Shown here piece after piece: positions 1 to 6,442 of a stretch of 55,698 nt of DNA. Position 1 is the first letter of the stretch, and each line of letters begins with the position of its first letter. Made by a program: the position numbers and the translations under genes. The notes beneath the pieces were generated by a model, which was not told the DNA's origin, searched no databases, and was given only the letters and a program-made list of their open reading frames with translations. The DNA is from Chloroflexaceae bacterium (GTDB lineage: Bacteria; Chloroflexota; Chloroflexia; Chloroflexales; Chloroflexaceae): positions 1 through 55,698 of the forward strand of contig JANQID010000028.1 in assembly GCA_028282325.1 (NCBI GenBank), given 5' to 3'.

Positions 1-183
1 TGGGCCCGCACCACACGCGCGGCCCACGCCGACAAAACGCTTGACACATGATTGCTTCGGTTCGCGCTTTCGTGGTCTTGACAAAGGGGCCAAGCATACC
101 AGTACGCCTATGCTGGAGCATCTGTAGGAGCGTGTGGCTATACGCACATGCGTTTGTAAAATCTTCCGTTCCGCATCAAGATG

Positions 184-192
184 TGCTATAGT
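184..192 (+). promoter_or_regulatory. Extended -10 promoter element of cassette 1
   Basis: TGCTATAGT has the TGnTATAAT layout of an extended -10 element. It lies about 28 bases before the first ATG of the toxin-antitoxin pair. Near-identical elements stand at the same place in four later cassettes, which supports it. No clear -35 box is visible. Confidence 0.5.
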
Positions 193-219
193 GCAGGTAT
201 CGCAAGAAAGGAATACATC

Positions 220-435
220 ATGACGACAACGACCGCATACCGTGAACAAGTTCTTCGTGAAGTCAATGCGCTTCCCGAGGAATATTTACCCTACCTGCTC
301 CAACTCGTCCAAACCTTCCGTGATAGTGTCACGCTGAAGCCTGCAGCCGCAAGTCTCCAGCAGGGATGGCATGAGGCGCGCACGCAGGATGTCACGCCGA
401 TCCATGAGCTTTGGGATGGAATAGATGTCGCCTAA
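220..435 (+). CDS. Small antitoxin-like protein of a RelE-type pair
   Basis: This 71-residue acidic protein (starts MTTTTAYREQVL) is the likely antitoxin of the pair formed with the next gene. I chose the ATG at 220 because a purine-rich AGAAAGGA lies just upstream and the extra codons of the longer frame overlap the promoter. Residues 5-35 look like an amphipathic helix (REQVLREVNALPEEYLPYLLQ), as in small antitoxins that start with a helix able to dimerise. The C-terminus ends in DVTPIHELWDGIDVA, a plausible toxin-wrapping tail. Its stop codon lies inside the toxin gene, so the two are translationally coupled. The function is inferred from size, position and overlap. I do not recognise a named antitoxin family. 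Confidence 0.6.
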   Translation: MTTTTAYREQVLREVNALPEEYLPYLLQLVQTFRDSVTLKPAAASLQQGWHEARTQDVTPIHELWDGIDVA

Positions 436-847
436 CGATGATTCGCTTTCTCCATACGCCGTCTTTTTTACCGGTGAATTTAAACGAAATCTCCGCCAAT
501 TAGCCAAAAAGTATCGGCGTATTAAAACAGATATCCAGCCCCTGTTGACCGATCTTGAAGCGGGAAAGACGCCGGGTGATCAGATTCCTGGCCTCGACGT
601 GATTATCTATAAAGTGCGCACCCGGAATTCGGATAGCGCCAAAGGAAAAAGCGGAGGTTATCGTATTATCTACCAGAAAACAGCCGAATTGACAGTCATT
701 CTTATTACCATATACTCAAAAACAGAGCAAGCAGATATATCACTAAGCGAAATACGAGCGATTATTACAGCCTATGAACGTGTGCATACATCTGAAAAAG
801 ATGAAACAAACAACTTAACAGAGGAGGGCGGAGAGAAAAACGATTAA
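425..847 (+). CDS. RelE/ParE-superfamily toxin-like protein
   Basis: This 140-residue protein resembles the RelE/HigB-like branch of ribosome-dependent mRNA interferases. After a short leader it has FTGEFKRNLRQLAKKYRRI (a basic helix), then a beta-rich part with KVRTRNSDSAKGKSGGYRIIY and VILITIYSKTEQADIS. The SGGYRIIY and IYSKTE segments are typical of this family. The C-terminal 25 residues are a charged tail that is longer than usual. The gene overlaps the upstream antitoxin-like ORF by 11 bases and has no separate ribosome-binding site in the gap, as expected of a coupled toxin. The frame is open and no inactivating change is visible, unlike several other toxins in this array. The substrate cannot be deduced from sequence. 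Confidence 0.75.
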   Translation: MSPNDDSLSPYAVFFTGEFKRNLRQLAKKYRRIKTDIQPLLTDLEAGKTPGDQIPGLDVIIYKVRTRNSDSAKGKSGGYRIIYQKTAELTVILITIYSKTEQADISLSEIRAIITAYERVHTSEKDETNNLTEEGGEKND

Positions 848-933
848 CATAAATTATCGACATATCTAGTGATATATGCCGTTAGTGTGATGAATGTGCG
901 ACCTATCAAGTAGCAAGCTTGTCATCTCTTTCT

Positions 934-1105
934 TGCGTTGTTGCATGAACCATTTCTTAACCAAAATTTAGAGATGGTTCCCCACCTGACCCATTTCTTG
1001 CACAGATTCTCTTACACGCTGATATAGATTAGGCTGATCCCGATGCAGGTATTCCCCACTTGACCTCAAAAATCGTGGTTAAAATTTGGTTTATGCAACA
1101 ACGCC
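934..1105. mobile_element. IS903/IS5-like MITE (172 bp, no transposase)
   Basis: The ends form an imperfect inverted repeat of about 30 bases. The core GCGTTGTTGCATGAACCA at 935-952 is answered by TGGTTTATGCAACAACGC at 1087-1104 (one mismatch). The element is flanked by a 9-base direct repeat, TCTCTTTCT, at 925-933 and 1106-1114, which is the duplication length known for the IS903 group of the IS5 family. No ORF lies inside. It sits between the toxin and the attC site of cassette 1. Together with the attC this explains the roughly 540-base stretch without genes from 848 to 1386. The family assignment rests on my memory of terminal-repeat style. Confidence 0.7.
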
Positions 1106-1123
1106 TCTCTTTCTAGGTCAGTC

Positions 1124-1257
1124 GCCCAACAATCGCATGCAGTACGCCGCCGCTGGCGCGGCCCGTAACCTAGCAGTTTTTTACAATGGTGTCGTGTGCC
1201 GTTCGCCGTGCCATTTAGCGAAGCTGCCAGTGGCGCGCCTGAAGCGGAGCATTGGGC
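1124..1257 (+). repeat. attC-like site 1 (integron cassette boundary)
   Basis: It starts with GCCCAAC (RYYYAAC, R'' box) and ends with ATTGGGC where the consensus wants GTTRRRY. The G-to-A change at the first base of the R' box may impair recombination. The 134-base length and inner sequence match sites 2 and 3: an early CGCCGCTGGCGCGGCC part, and later parts such as GTGTGCCG and GAAGCTGCCAG. Confidence 0.75.
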
Positions 1258-1332
1258 CGCGCTCAGCCCGTACGCAGTTCGCTCCAACTTTGTACATGGC
1301 ACCTGTCGAATGAAGAATGTCTGAGCGAAGTA

Positions 1333-1341
1333 TGCTATAAT
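1333..1341 (+). promoter_or_regulatory. Extended -10 promoter element of cassette 2
   Basis: TGCTATAAT is a perfect extended -10 element 46 bases before the DUF433 start. No clear -35 was seen, as is usual for extended -10 promoters. Confidence 0.6.
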
Positions 1342-1386
1342 GCAAGCATGAACAGATCACGACTGTAAGATGAGGTGAGGTGAATT

Positions 1387-1659
1387 ATGACGACCACAGC
1401 CCATCGCTACATTGTGCGTGACGCAAGTATCTTGCAGGGTGAACCAATTATTGTGCATACGCGCACCCCGATTCGCGCCATTGTGGAGCTTTGGCGGCAG
1501 GGGATGGCACCCGAAATGATGCCCCGGTCCCTCCCACATCTCACGCTCGCCCAGATTTTTGATGCGTTGAGCTACTATAGCGATAACCAGGACGAGATCA
1601 ACGCGTATATCGAACGGAACCGTATTCCGGATGATTTGATAGACCCCCTGGTGCGCTAG
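1387..1659 (+). CDS. DUF433-domain antitoxin-like protein
   Basis: This 90-residue protein has the DUF433 layout. An N-terminal segment [30 protein letters not shown] is followed by a helix-turn-helix-like part ([26 protein letters not shown]) and a tail with [16 protein letters not shown]433 proteins are commonly encoded just before a DUF5615 PIN-like protein, and the pair is widely treated as a toxin-antitoxin module with DUF433 as the DNA-binding antitoxin. Here the ATG at 1387 follows a GAGGTGA purine stretch, and the downstream DUF5615 gene begins two bases after the stop. The antitoxin is intact although its partner is broken. The functional assignment is inferred from family association. 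Confidence 0.8.
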   Translation: MTTTAHRYIVRDASILQGEPIIVHTRTPIRAIVELWRQGMAPEMMPRSLPHLTLAQIFDALSYYSDNQDEINAYIERNRIPDDLIDPLVR

Positions 1660-1660
1660 C

Positions 1661-2009
1661 GTGAAACTTTTTATTGACCTCTATACCGATGAGGATGTCG
1701 ATGTCCTCGTCGCCGATCTGCTGCGTGGGCGTGGCTTTGATGTCCTCACTCACCACACGCGAGGCGCAGCAGTTAGGTCGGAACGATGCCGACCAATTGG
1801 CGTATGCGACCGCAGCACAACGAGCCTTTGTGACCCATAACCGCGCAGATTTTGAAGCGCTTGGGTAGACATACCTCGAATCAGGGCAGACGCATTATGG
1901 GATCATCATTGCTATTCGCCGACCGCCCGCTCAGATCGTTGAGCGACTCCTCCGCATCCTCAACGCGGTGACGTCCGATGAGCTGATCAATCAAACCCGC
2001 TACATCTGA
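1661..2009 (+). pseudogene. DUF5615 PIN-like toxin, inactivated twice
   Basis: Reading from GTG at 1661 gives VKLFIDLYTDEDVDVLVADL and then GRGFDVLT, the N-terminus of a DUF5615 PIN-like protein with its early acidic residues. A tandem CTCA duplication (1745-1748 and 1749-1752) shifts the frame. The next part, EAQQLGRNDADQLAYATAAQ and VTHNRADFEALG, continues 4 bases out of register. An in-frame TAG at 1866-1868, probably from CAG, then stops translation before YLESGQTHYGIII and the C-terminus ending NQTRYI at 2009. Undoing both changes gives a full-length protein of about 115 residues. The paired DUF433 antitoxin is intact. Confidence 0.8.
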
Positions 2010-2111
2010 TCGGCAGTTGCAGTGCACCAGATGGAGCTTGCGTGAGAAAGGCCAACGCGCCACACGAACGCTGTATATCCGCACGCACCCAGCCCGTAAC
2101 GTCCGCGCAGT

Positions 2112-2152
2112 GATCCTGATCGCCGGGTGTAGCGATCCTGATCGCCGGGTGT
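2112..2152. repeat. Short tandem duplication (19 bp, twice)
   Basis: GATCCTGATCGCCGGGTGT occurs at 2112-2130 and again at 2134-2152, with three bases between. It lies in the non-coding stretch between the broken DUF5615 gene and attC site 2. I see no gene in 2010-2227. Confidence 0.7.
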
Positions 2153-2227
2153 GTCGAAAAATACCTAGTTGCGTATCGGCTTTGCACACGGCAATCAAGT
2201 ACATGCCCGTCACTCATCTAATCCCCG

Positions 2228-2360
2228 GCCCAACAGTGCACTCTAGCCGACGCCGCTGGCACGGCCCTGAACCTGGCATTTGTTTACGAAGCCGTCGTAT
2301 GCTGTCAGCTGTGCCATCTGTCGAAGCTGCCAGCAGCGCAGGTGAAGCGTGGCGTTGGGC
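2228..2360 (+). repeat. attC-like site 2
   Basis: It begins with GCCCAAC and ends with GTTGGGC, both perfect matches to RYYYAAC and GTTRRRY and complementary to each other. It is 133 bases long, and its inner part (GCCGACGCCGCTGGCACGG, later CGAAGCTGCCAGCAGCG) resembles sites 1 and 3. Confidence 0.85.
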
Positions 2361-2432
2361 GGCTGCCTCTCTCCCTCTACCCTCATTCGGCTCGGCCACT
2401 TCAAGCCAGTCGCACAAGAACACAAACAATCG

Positions 2433-2441
2433 TGCTATAAT
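2433..2441 (+). promoter_or_regulatory. Extended -10 promoter element of cassette 3
   Basis: TGCTATAAT, identical to that of cassette 2, lies 35 bases before the DUF4160 start codon. Confidence 0.6.
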
Positions 2442-2475
2442 CATGGCTATTGTATCCGTCGATCGTGAGTCAGCA

Positions 2476-2955
2476 ATGCCAACGGCTCTGCGCATTGGGC
2501 CCTACCGCTTCTACTCGTATGACTGCCAGGAACCGCGTCATATGCATGTTGACCGGGATCGCTACACCTGCAAACTCTGGCTTGACCCGACGGTCATCAT
2601 CGCGCTCACCTTTGATAGTGCAGAGGGCGTTTCGGGATTTTTCTATGGCATTCCAATCAGGAATAGAACAAGCGGGCGGCTGCCGTAGTTGAACGCTGCC
2701 CGATGTTGGTGGCGCGCCCCGGTGGTTTTCGTGCCTTCCTTGACCGGATGAGGATGGAAAACCACACCAGTTGTCGCAAATCAGGCCGGGAAAAATCCAA
2801 TACCCTCCCAAACACTATCGAAAGGTGAGATCGCGGACAATCATGGCTATAGTCGGCGCGAGTTACGGGAGATTGAGCGGCTCGCCCTTGAGCATCTGGA
2901 GGAGTTACGTCGTGCCTGGGATGTATTCTGCACCGACAGTTCCGGACAGCCCTAA
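2476..2955 (+). pseudogene. DUF4160 gene interrupted by a MITE
   Basis: From ATG 2476 the frame reads MPTALRIGPYRFYSYDCQEP then RHMHVDRDRYTCKLWLDPT, the diagnostic N-terminal half of DUF4160 proteins. Homology stops at codon 43 because a 225-base element is inserted. After the element the original frame resumes as DNHGYSRRELREIERLALEH through CTDSSGQP and a stop at 2953-2955. Deleting 2605-2835 (element plus one target-site copy) restores a continuous 82-residue protein. DUF4160 genes are commonly followed by DUF2442 genes, as here, and the pair behaves like a toxin-antitoxin module in genome context. No activity can be deduced. Confidence 0.85.
2605..2829. mobile_element. MITE-like insertion with 6-bp target duplication
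   Basis: The left end CTCACCTTTGATAGTG (2605-2620) is the near-exact inverse of the right end CACTATCGAAAGGTGAG (2813-2829), with one extra base. The similarity extends inward to a shared GGATTTTTC. ATCGCG is duplicated at 2599-2604 and 2830-2835. No transposase ORF is inside. It splits a DUF4160 gene precisely. The parental IS family is not recognised. Confidence 0.85.
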
Positions 2956-3229
2956 GGCCGTCGCGGTCACCGTAACTGAGGACACCCTCAGCGTCGATCT
3001 CGCTGACGGACGCACGATAGCGGTGCCCCTTGGGTGGTATCCACGCCTCGTGTATGGAACGCCCATGGAGCGGGCGAATGTCCAGATTGCGGGTGCCGGC
3101 CAGGGATTGCACTGGCCTGATTTAGATGAGGATATCGGCGTCGAAGGACTGCTCCTCGGCAAGAAGTCGACGGAGAGTGCGCAGTCGTTCGCCCAGTGGC
3201 TTGCCCGCCGCCGTCAGGGGGCCTCGTGA
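2921..3229 (+). CDS. DUF2442-domain protein
   Basis: This 102-residue protein carries the DUF2442 pattern: AVAVTVTEDTLSVDLADGRTI, then VPLGWYPRLVYGTPMERAN and a closing GLHWPDLDEDIGVEGLLLGK. The start at 2921 lies inside the end of the DUF4160 frame, a 35-base overlap, so the two were translationally coupled before the upstream gene was interrupted. DUF2442 members are short proteins often paired with DUF4160 and sometimes fused to DNA-binding domains, which suggests an antitoxin-like or regulatory role (inference). The tail KSTESAQSFAQWLARRRQGAS is basic. The MITE upstream probably reduces its coupled translation, and no independent ribosome-binding site is obvious. Confidence 0.8.
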   Translation: MYSAPTVPDSPKAVAVTVTEDTLSVDLADGRTIAVPLGWYPRLVYGTPMERANVQIAGAGQGLHWPDLDEDIGVEGLLLGKKSTESAQSFAQWLARRRQGAS

Positions 3230-3320
3230 GCCTGTGGGCGATGCGACGCTACACGCCTACGCGATCTCGCTCTCTATGCGGTGGCCACGCAGAACGTAGT
3301 GATGCCTTGTCAACGTGGCC

Positions 3321-3453
3321 GCCCAACATCGGCTCGCAGCGGACGCCGCTGGCGCGACCCGCAACCTGGCGGTTTCTTGCAACGTCGGTGTGTGCTGCCA
3401 GCCGTGCCGTCTACACAACCCGCCCGCCGCGCCGCTAAAGCCCGGCGTTGGGC
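3321..3453 (+). repeat. attC-like site 3
   Basis: GCCCAAC at 3321-3327 and GTTGGGC at 3447-3453 are perfect R'' and R' boxes, 133 bases end to end. The inner ATCGGCTCGCAGCGGACGCC, GCAACCTGGCGGTTT and GTGTGCTGCCAGCCGTGCC segments align with sites 1 and 2. Confidence 0.85.
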
Positions 3454-3667
3454 GGTGGCACTACGATCACGGTTGAGCCACCCGATATACCCATGCCGGA
3501 CAGAAGAATGCCCTGCCGATCGGGACACATCGACGCGCAGCGCAGGAGAACCATCGATCCAGAACGCTCAAACCGGATACGATCAGTGCAGTGCCGATCA
3601 ACAGCCATCGACGCGGAGCGGAGGAACATCGTCGGCCACGTACGATATGGCACCTTGGTCAGAGATC

Positions 3668-3676
3668 GGCTATAGT
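3668..3676 (+). promoter_or_regulatory. -10 promoter element of cassette 4
   Basis: GGCTATAGT is a variant of the TGCTATAAT element of the other cassettes. It lies 31 bases before the antitoxin ATG at 3707, which also has a strong GGAAGGAGG ribosome-binding site. Confidence 0.5.
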
Positions 3677-3706
3677 ATACGGAACATCGTTCGGAAGGAG
3701 GTTGCG

Positions 3707-3934
3707 ATGAGTGAGCCGATGATCGCGATTGAGTTTCAGACCCGCATCAAGGACGGCGCCATTGAAATCCCTCGGGAGTATCGTGACCAGCTTTCTGGCA
3801 CGGTACGCGTCATTATTTTACGAACCGAATCGTCGAAGACGAGTAAAATTATCGAGCGCGTGCTCAAAGATCCGATCCACGATCCCGCATTTGCGCCATT
3901 GCGCCGTGATGATGTGTATAATCGCCAAGGGTAG
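3707..3934 (+). CDS. Antitoxin-like protein of a PIN toxin pair
   Basis: This 75-residue protein starts MSEPMIAIEFQTRIKDGAIE and continues IPREYRDQLSGTVRVIILR. This resembles a small AbrB/MazE-like beta-barrel N-terminus (IKDGAIEIPREY). The remainder (SSKTSKIIERVLKDPIHDPA) is like the extended C-terminus of an antitoxin that wraps its toxin. The ATG at 3707 follows GGAAGGAGG at ideal spacing. A PIN-domain gene follows 38 bases after the stop. The assignment as a VapB-type antitoxin is from size, fold-like pattern and pairing, and the precise family is not certain. Confidence 0.75.
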   Translation: MSEPMIAIEFQTRIKDGAIEIPREYRDQLSGTVRVIILRTESSKTSKIIERVLKDPIHDPAFAPLRRDDVYNRQG

Positions 3935-3972
3935 CATTGGGCTATGGGCCTCTTTATCGTATGGTGTATCGT

Positions 3973-4401
3973 ATGACGGGAAGCACAACGCATACACCTG
4001 CATTTCTCGATACGAATATCTGGTTGTATGCGTTTATCTCCGGACAAGATCCAGTCAAAGCGCAGAAAGCACAGGACGTGATTGCGGGAACGCACCCGCT
4101 CTTCCTTAGCAACCAGGTGATCAACGAGGTTTGCACCAATCTCATCCGCAAAGAACGCACGCCCGAAGCGGACATTCGTGACTTCATCGATGATTTCTAT
4201 GCGCTGTATCATGTCATTGACCTGGATCATGCGCAATTAATCACCGCGTCGGATCTGCGCACGCGCTATGCACTCTCCTATTGGGATAGTCTCATCATCG
4301 CAAGCGCCCTCCAGAGCGAGGTGCCAACGCTGTACTCGGAAGATATGCAGCATCACCTCGTCATTGATCAGAAGCTACGTATTGTCAATCCTTTTGTGTG
4401 A
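3973..4401 (+). CDS. PIN-domain (VapC-like) ribonuclease toxin
   Basis: This 142-residue protein begins MTGSTTHTPAFLDTNIWLYA. DTN is the first conserved acidic motif of PIN nucleases. SNQVINEVCTNLIRKE supplies the second conserved acid, and YALSYWDSLIIASALQSEVP the third (SYWDSLI). The C-terminal TLYSEDMQHHLVIDQKLRIVNPF matches the fourth (EDM). All Mg2+-binding acids appear present and the frame is clean, so it may be active. PIN toxins of VapC type cleave tRNA or rRNA. The frame is open upstream to an ATG at 3937, but 3973 gives the family's usual short leader. It pairs with the preceding antitoxin-like gene inside one cassette. Confidence 0.85.
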   Translation: MTGSTTHTPAFLDTNIWLYAFISGQDPVKAQKAQDVIAGTHPLFLSNQVINEVCTNLIRKERTPEADIRDFIDDFYALYHVIDLDHAQLITASDLRTRYALSYWDSLIIASALQSEVPTLYSEDMQHHLVIDQKLRIVNPFV

Positions 4402-4455
4402 AAAAACGTATTCCAATAACCTGTATTTGCTGTAATACTTTACAACCCCCTCGCC

Positions 4456-4500
4456 GCCCAACATCGCTCGCAGCGGCGCGCCTGAAGCTGAGCGTTGGAC
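4456..4500 (+). repeat. attC-like site 4 (45-bp minimal form)
   Basis: GCCCAAC at 4456-4462 and GTTGGAC at 4494-4500 fit the consensus boxes. An inner CGCTC/GAGCG pair fits the L''/L' boxes. It matches the two ends of the long sites (compare site 1: GCGCGCCTGAAGCGGAGC) with the middle missing, as if internally deleted. Confidence 0.7.
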
Positions 4501-4534
4501 GGTGCTCCATTACAGCCCTACTTGCCGGATGCCA

Positions 4535-4543
4535 TGCTACAAT
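4535..4543 (+). promoter_or_regulatory. Extended -10 promoter element of cassette 5
   Basis: TGCTACAAT, 45 bases before the DUF433 start, has the same layout and position as in cassettes 1 to 4. Confidence 0.5.
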
Positions 4544-4587
4544 GATGCCACGAGCAAAGCGGGTTGTATACGGAAGAGAGTAGGCCG

Positions 4588-4917
4588 ATGAGTACGCTTC
4601 AGGATGTAGCGCAGATTCTGTCCCAACTCACGCGCGCCGAGAAAGCGCAAGTGCTCCAGTGGATCGTCCGTGATTTGGCAGATGCGTTTCCCGGAATAGA
4701 TAGTACCCCGGATGTGCTTGGCGGCGAAGCCCGAATCGTACGCACGCGCATTCCTGTGTGGGTGCTGGTGCAAGCGCGTCGGCTTGGTGCGACCGAGGCA
4801 GACTTGCTGCGCAGCTATCCCACCCTCCGCGCCGAAGACCTCACGAATGCCTGGGCGTATGCCCGTGTCCACCAAGACGAGATCGACCAGCAGATCCTTG
4901 AGAACGAGACTGCCTAA
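4588..4917 (+). CDS. DUF433-domain antitoxin-like protein
   Basis: This 109-residue protein has an N-terminal helix pair (MSTLQDVAQILSQLTRAEKA) typical of longer DUF433 antitoxins. The DUF433 core follows, with GGEARIVRTRIPVWVLVQAR, RLGATEADLLRSYPTLRAED, and the tail YARVHQDEIDQQILENE. The start at 4588 follows GAAGAGAGTAGG. The DUF5615 gene begins two bases after the stop, giving the canonical antitoxin-first pair. The sequence is well diverged from the DUF433 protein of cassette 2, so the two cassettes are not a recent duplication. DNA binding and neutralisation are inferred from the family context. Confidence 0.85.
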   Translation: MSTLQDVAQILSQLTRAEKAQVLQWIVRDLADAFPGIDSTPDVLGGEARIVRTRIPVWVLVQARRLGATEADLLRSYPTLRAEDLTNAWAYARVHQDEIDQQILENETA

Positions 4918-4919
4918 CG

Positions 4920-5258
4920 ATGGCCCAACTCTACGCCAATGAGAACTTTCCTCTGCCAGTGGTGGAGGAGCTGCGCCGCTTCGGTCACGATGTCTTGACG
5001 ACCTACGAAAGTGGCCGGGCGGGAATCGCCATTCCGGATGACGAGGTGTTAACGTTCAGCATTGCCGAAAAACGAGTTCTTCTGACGATCAATCGTAAAC
5101 ACTTCATTCGCTTGCATCGCCAGAAACCGGATCATACAGGTATCATTGTCTGCACGTTCGATATCGATTTTGCAGCATTAGGGCAGCGTATTCACACTGC
5201 TTTAGCCGCACAGCCGGATATGAATGGCCAGCTCATCCGTATCAATCGTTCAGGATAA
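4920..5258 (+). CDS. DUF5615 PIN-like toxin
   Basis: This 112-residue protein is a complete DUF5615 (PIN-like, Mut7-C-related) protein. It starts MAQLYANENFPLPVVEELRR with the early acidic/Asn pair. It then has GHDVLTTYESGRAGIAIPDD, followed by LLTINRKHFIRLHRQKPDHT and GIIVCTFDIDFAALGQRI. The conserved acidic positions (E8, D41/D42) and the TxNRKHF motif are present, in contrast to the double-mutant copy in cassette 2. These proteins are predicted RNases in type II toxin-antitoxin pairs. There are only 2 bases between the antitoxin stop and this ATG, so coexpression is certain. No attC with a good R'' box follows it. Confidence 0.85.
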   Translation: MAQLYANENFPLPVVEELRRFGHDVLTTYESGRAGIAIPDDEVLTFSIAEKRVLLTINRKHFIRLHRQKPDHTGIIVCTFDIDFAALGQRIHTALAAQPDMNGQLIRINRSG

Positions 5259-5364
5259 TAATTGACAACCCTTGACTAACTATGAGATGAAGCTGTCCGG
5301 CCGTGGTGCTCGTCGGGCCACATGGGTTCGTGGTAGGCTGGCCCGGAGGCGGCGAAGCGCGGGT

Positions 5365-5420
5365 CTGAAGAGGCCGGCAGCTTATCGCTTGTATGCTCCG
5401 CTGCGCTCCGCGCATTGGGC
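5365..5420 (+). repeat. Degenerate attC-like remnant (site 5)
   Basis: Only the right half is recognisable. GGCCGGCAGC and CCGCTGCGCTCCGCGC lead to ATTGGGC at 5414-5420, the same G-to-A altered R' box as site 1. No RYYYAAC partner box was found upstream. It sits where a cassette boundary is expected between cassettes 5 and 6. Confidence 0.4.
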
Positions 5421-5553
5421 GTCAAAATCCATCACACTACTTGCCAGATACATACTTTGCTGTAAATATATCCGCTATCAACCAGGAGCATTACCGCCTG
5501 CGCCGACGGATGATCGATTGGCATTTCTACCTCTCACCGTGTATCATACAAGT

Positions 5554-6028
5554 ATGAAAGTACCACATTGATACATCCGTCCTGGGTGGCTGCTTCGATG
5601 CAGAATTTGCCCTGTGGTCGAATGCACTCATGCAGGACTTCTGGTTGGGTCGCCTCAAGCCCGTCGTGTCGGAGTTACGTGAGACCGAGCTGGCGGACGC
5701 GCCGACGGAGGTTCAGGACATGTACCGTGACCTGCTCACCATCGAACCTGAGAGCATTGCACTCACCGACGAGGTGTTTGCCCTCGCCGATGGCTACCAG
5801 CAACGCGGTATATTAACGCCCAAGTATTATGACGATGGCGTCCATATTGCGCTGGCCACGATCGCTGAAGTCGATCTCGTGGTGAGTTGGAATTTCAAAC
5901 ACATCGTTCACTTCGATAAGATTCGGCGGTTCAATGCCGTAAACCTGGAACAAGGCTACAAGCCATTAGCGATCTATTCCCCCCGTGAGGTTGCCAGCTA
6001 TGAGGAAGACAACACTGAAAACGCTTGA
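5554..6028 (+). pseudogene. PIN-domain (VapC-like) toxin with +1 frameshift
   Basis: ATG AAA GTA at 5554 should run into HIDTSVLGGCFDAEFALWSN, a PIN N-terminus. One extra C at 5563-5564 puts a TGA six codons in. After the shift the frame is open to 6028: MQDFWLGRLKPVVSELRETE, then TDEVFALADGYQQRGILTP, YDDGVHIALATIAEVDLVVS and WNFKHIVHFDKIRRFNAVN. The PIN acids (DTS, SELRETE, DDGVH) and the WNFKH motif are intact. A single C deletion restores a protein of about 157 residues. It could be a real inactivation or a sequencing error at the CC pair. The gene order is toxin first, antitoxin second. Confidence 0.75.
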
Positions 6029-6185
6029 GATGACGCGGCAGATTCGGGATGCCCATTACGAACGCCTCAAAGAGAAAAGCCTCGCAGAGCGCATCGCCTT
6101 CTACCGTGCCAAAGCGCGTGCGTTTCGAAAGAACGTCGATGCCGGATCGCAAGAACAGCAGCGCACCGTGAGTAAACTGGCATAA
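6000..6185 (+). CDS. Small antitoxin downstream of the PIN gene
   Basis: This 61-residue basic protein (MRKTTLKTLEMTRQIRDAHY, then ERLKEKSLAERIAFYRAKAR) overlaps the 3' end of the PIN gene by 29 bases. Short, highly charged helical proteins ending in a similar IAFYRAKAR-type motif are frequent partners directly after PIN genes of the DTSVLGGCFD subtype. The role as antitoxin is inferred from this position and size. The start at 6000 is the first internal ATG inside the coupled overlap. An alternative in-frame ATG at 5985 would add five residues. Confidence 0.7.
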   Translation: MRKTTLKTLEMTRQIRDAHYERLKEKSLAERIAFYRAKARAFRKNVDAGSQEQQRTVSKLA

Positions 6186-6218
6186 TGCTGCCAAATGGAG
6201 CGCAGCGGCGAGATTGCC

Positions 6219-6346
6219 GCCCAACATCGCTTGCACCTGACTCGCTTTGATCGGGCTTCTTTGAGAGATTGTCTCACTCGAAAGCTGTACCGCCTGGGAA
6301 TGGCTGGTGGCAACCTGCCGCGCGCAGGTAAAGCTTGTCGTTGGGT
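6219..6346 (+). repeat. attC-like site 6
   Basis: It runs from GCCCAAC at 6219-6225 to GTTGGGT at 6340-6346, both within the consensus, 128 bases. The first part (ATCGCTTGCACCTGACTCGC) resembles the other sites, but the middle (AGAGATTGTCTCACTC) is different, as expected of variable attC cores. Confidence 0.8.
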
Positions 6347-6442
6347 GGCTTAACTTCGAGATGAAAATAACCCTAAAGGGGGCGTATTATTATTGTGTAT
6401 ACATAAAATCGGAAAGACACTTGAGAACGTTAATATCAAATT

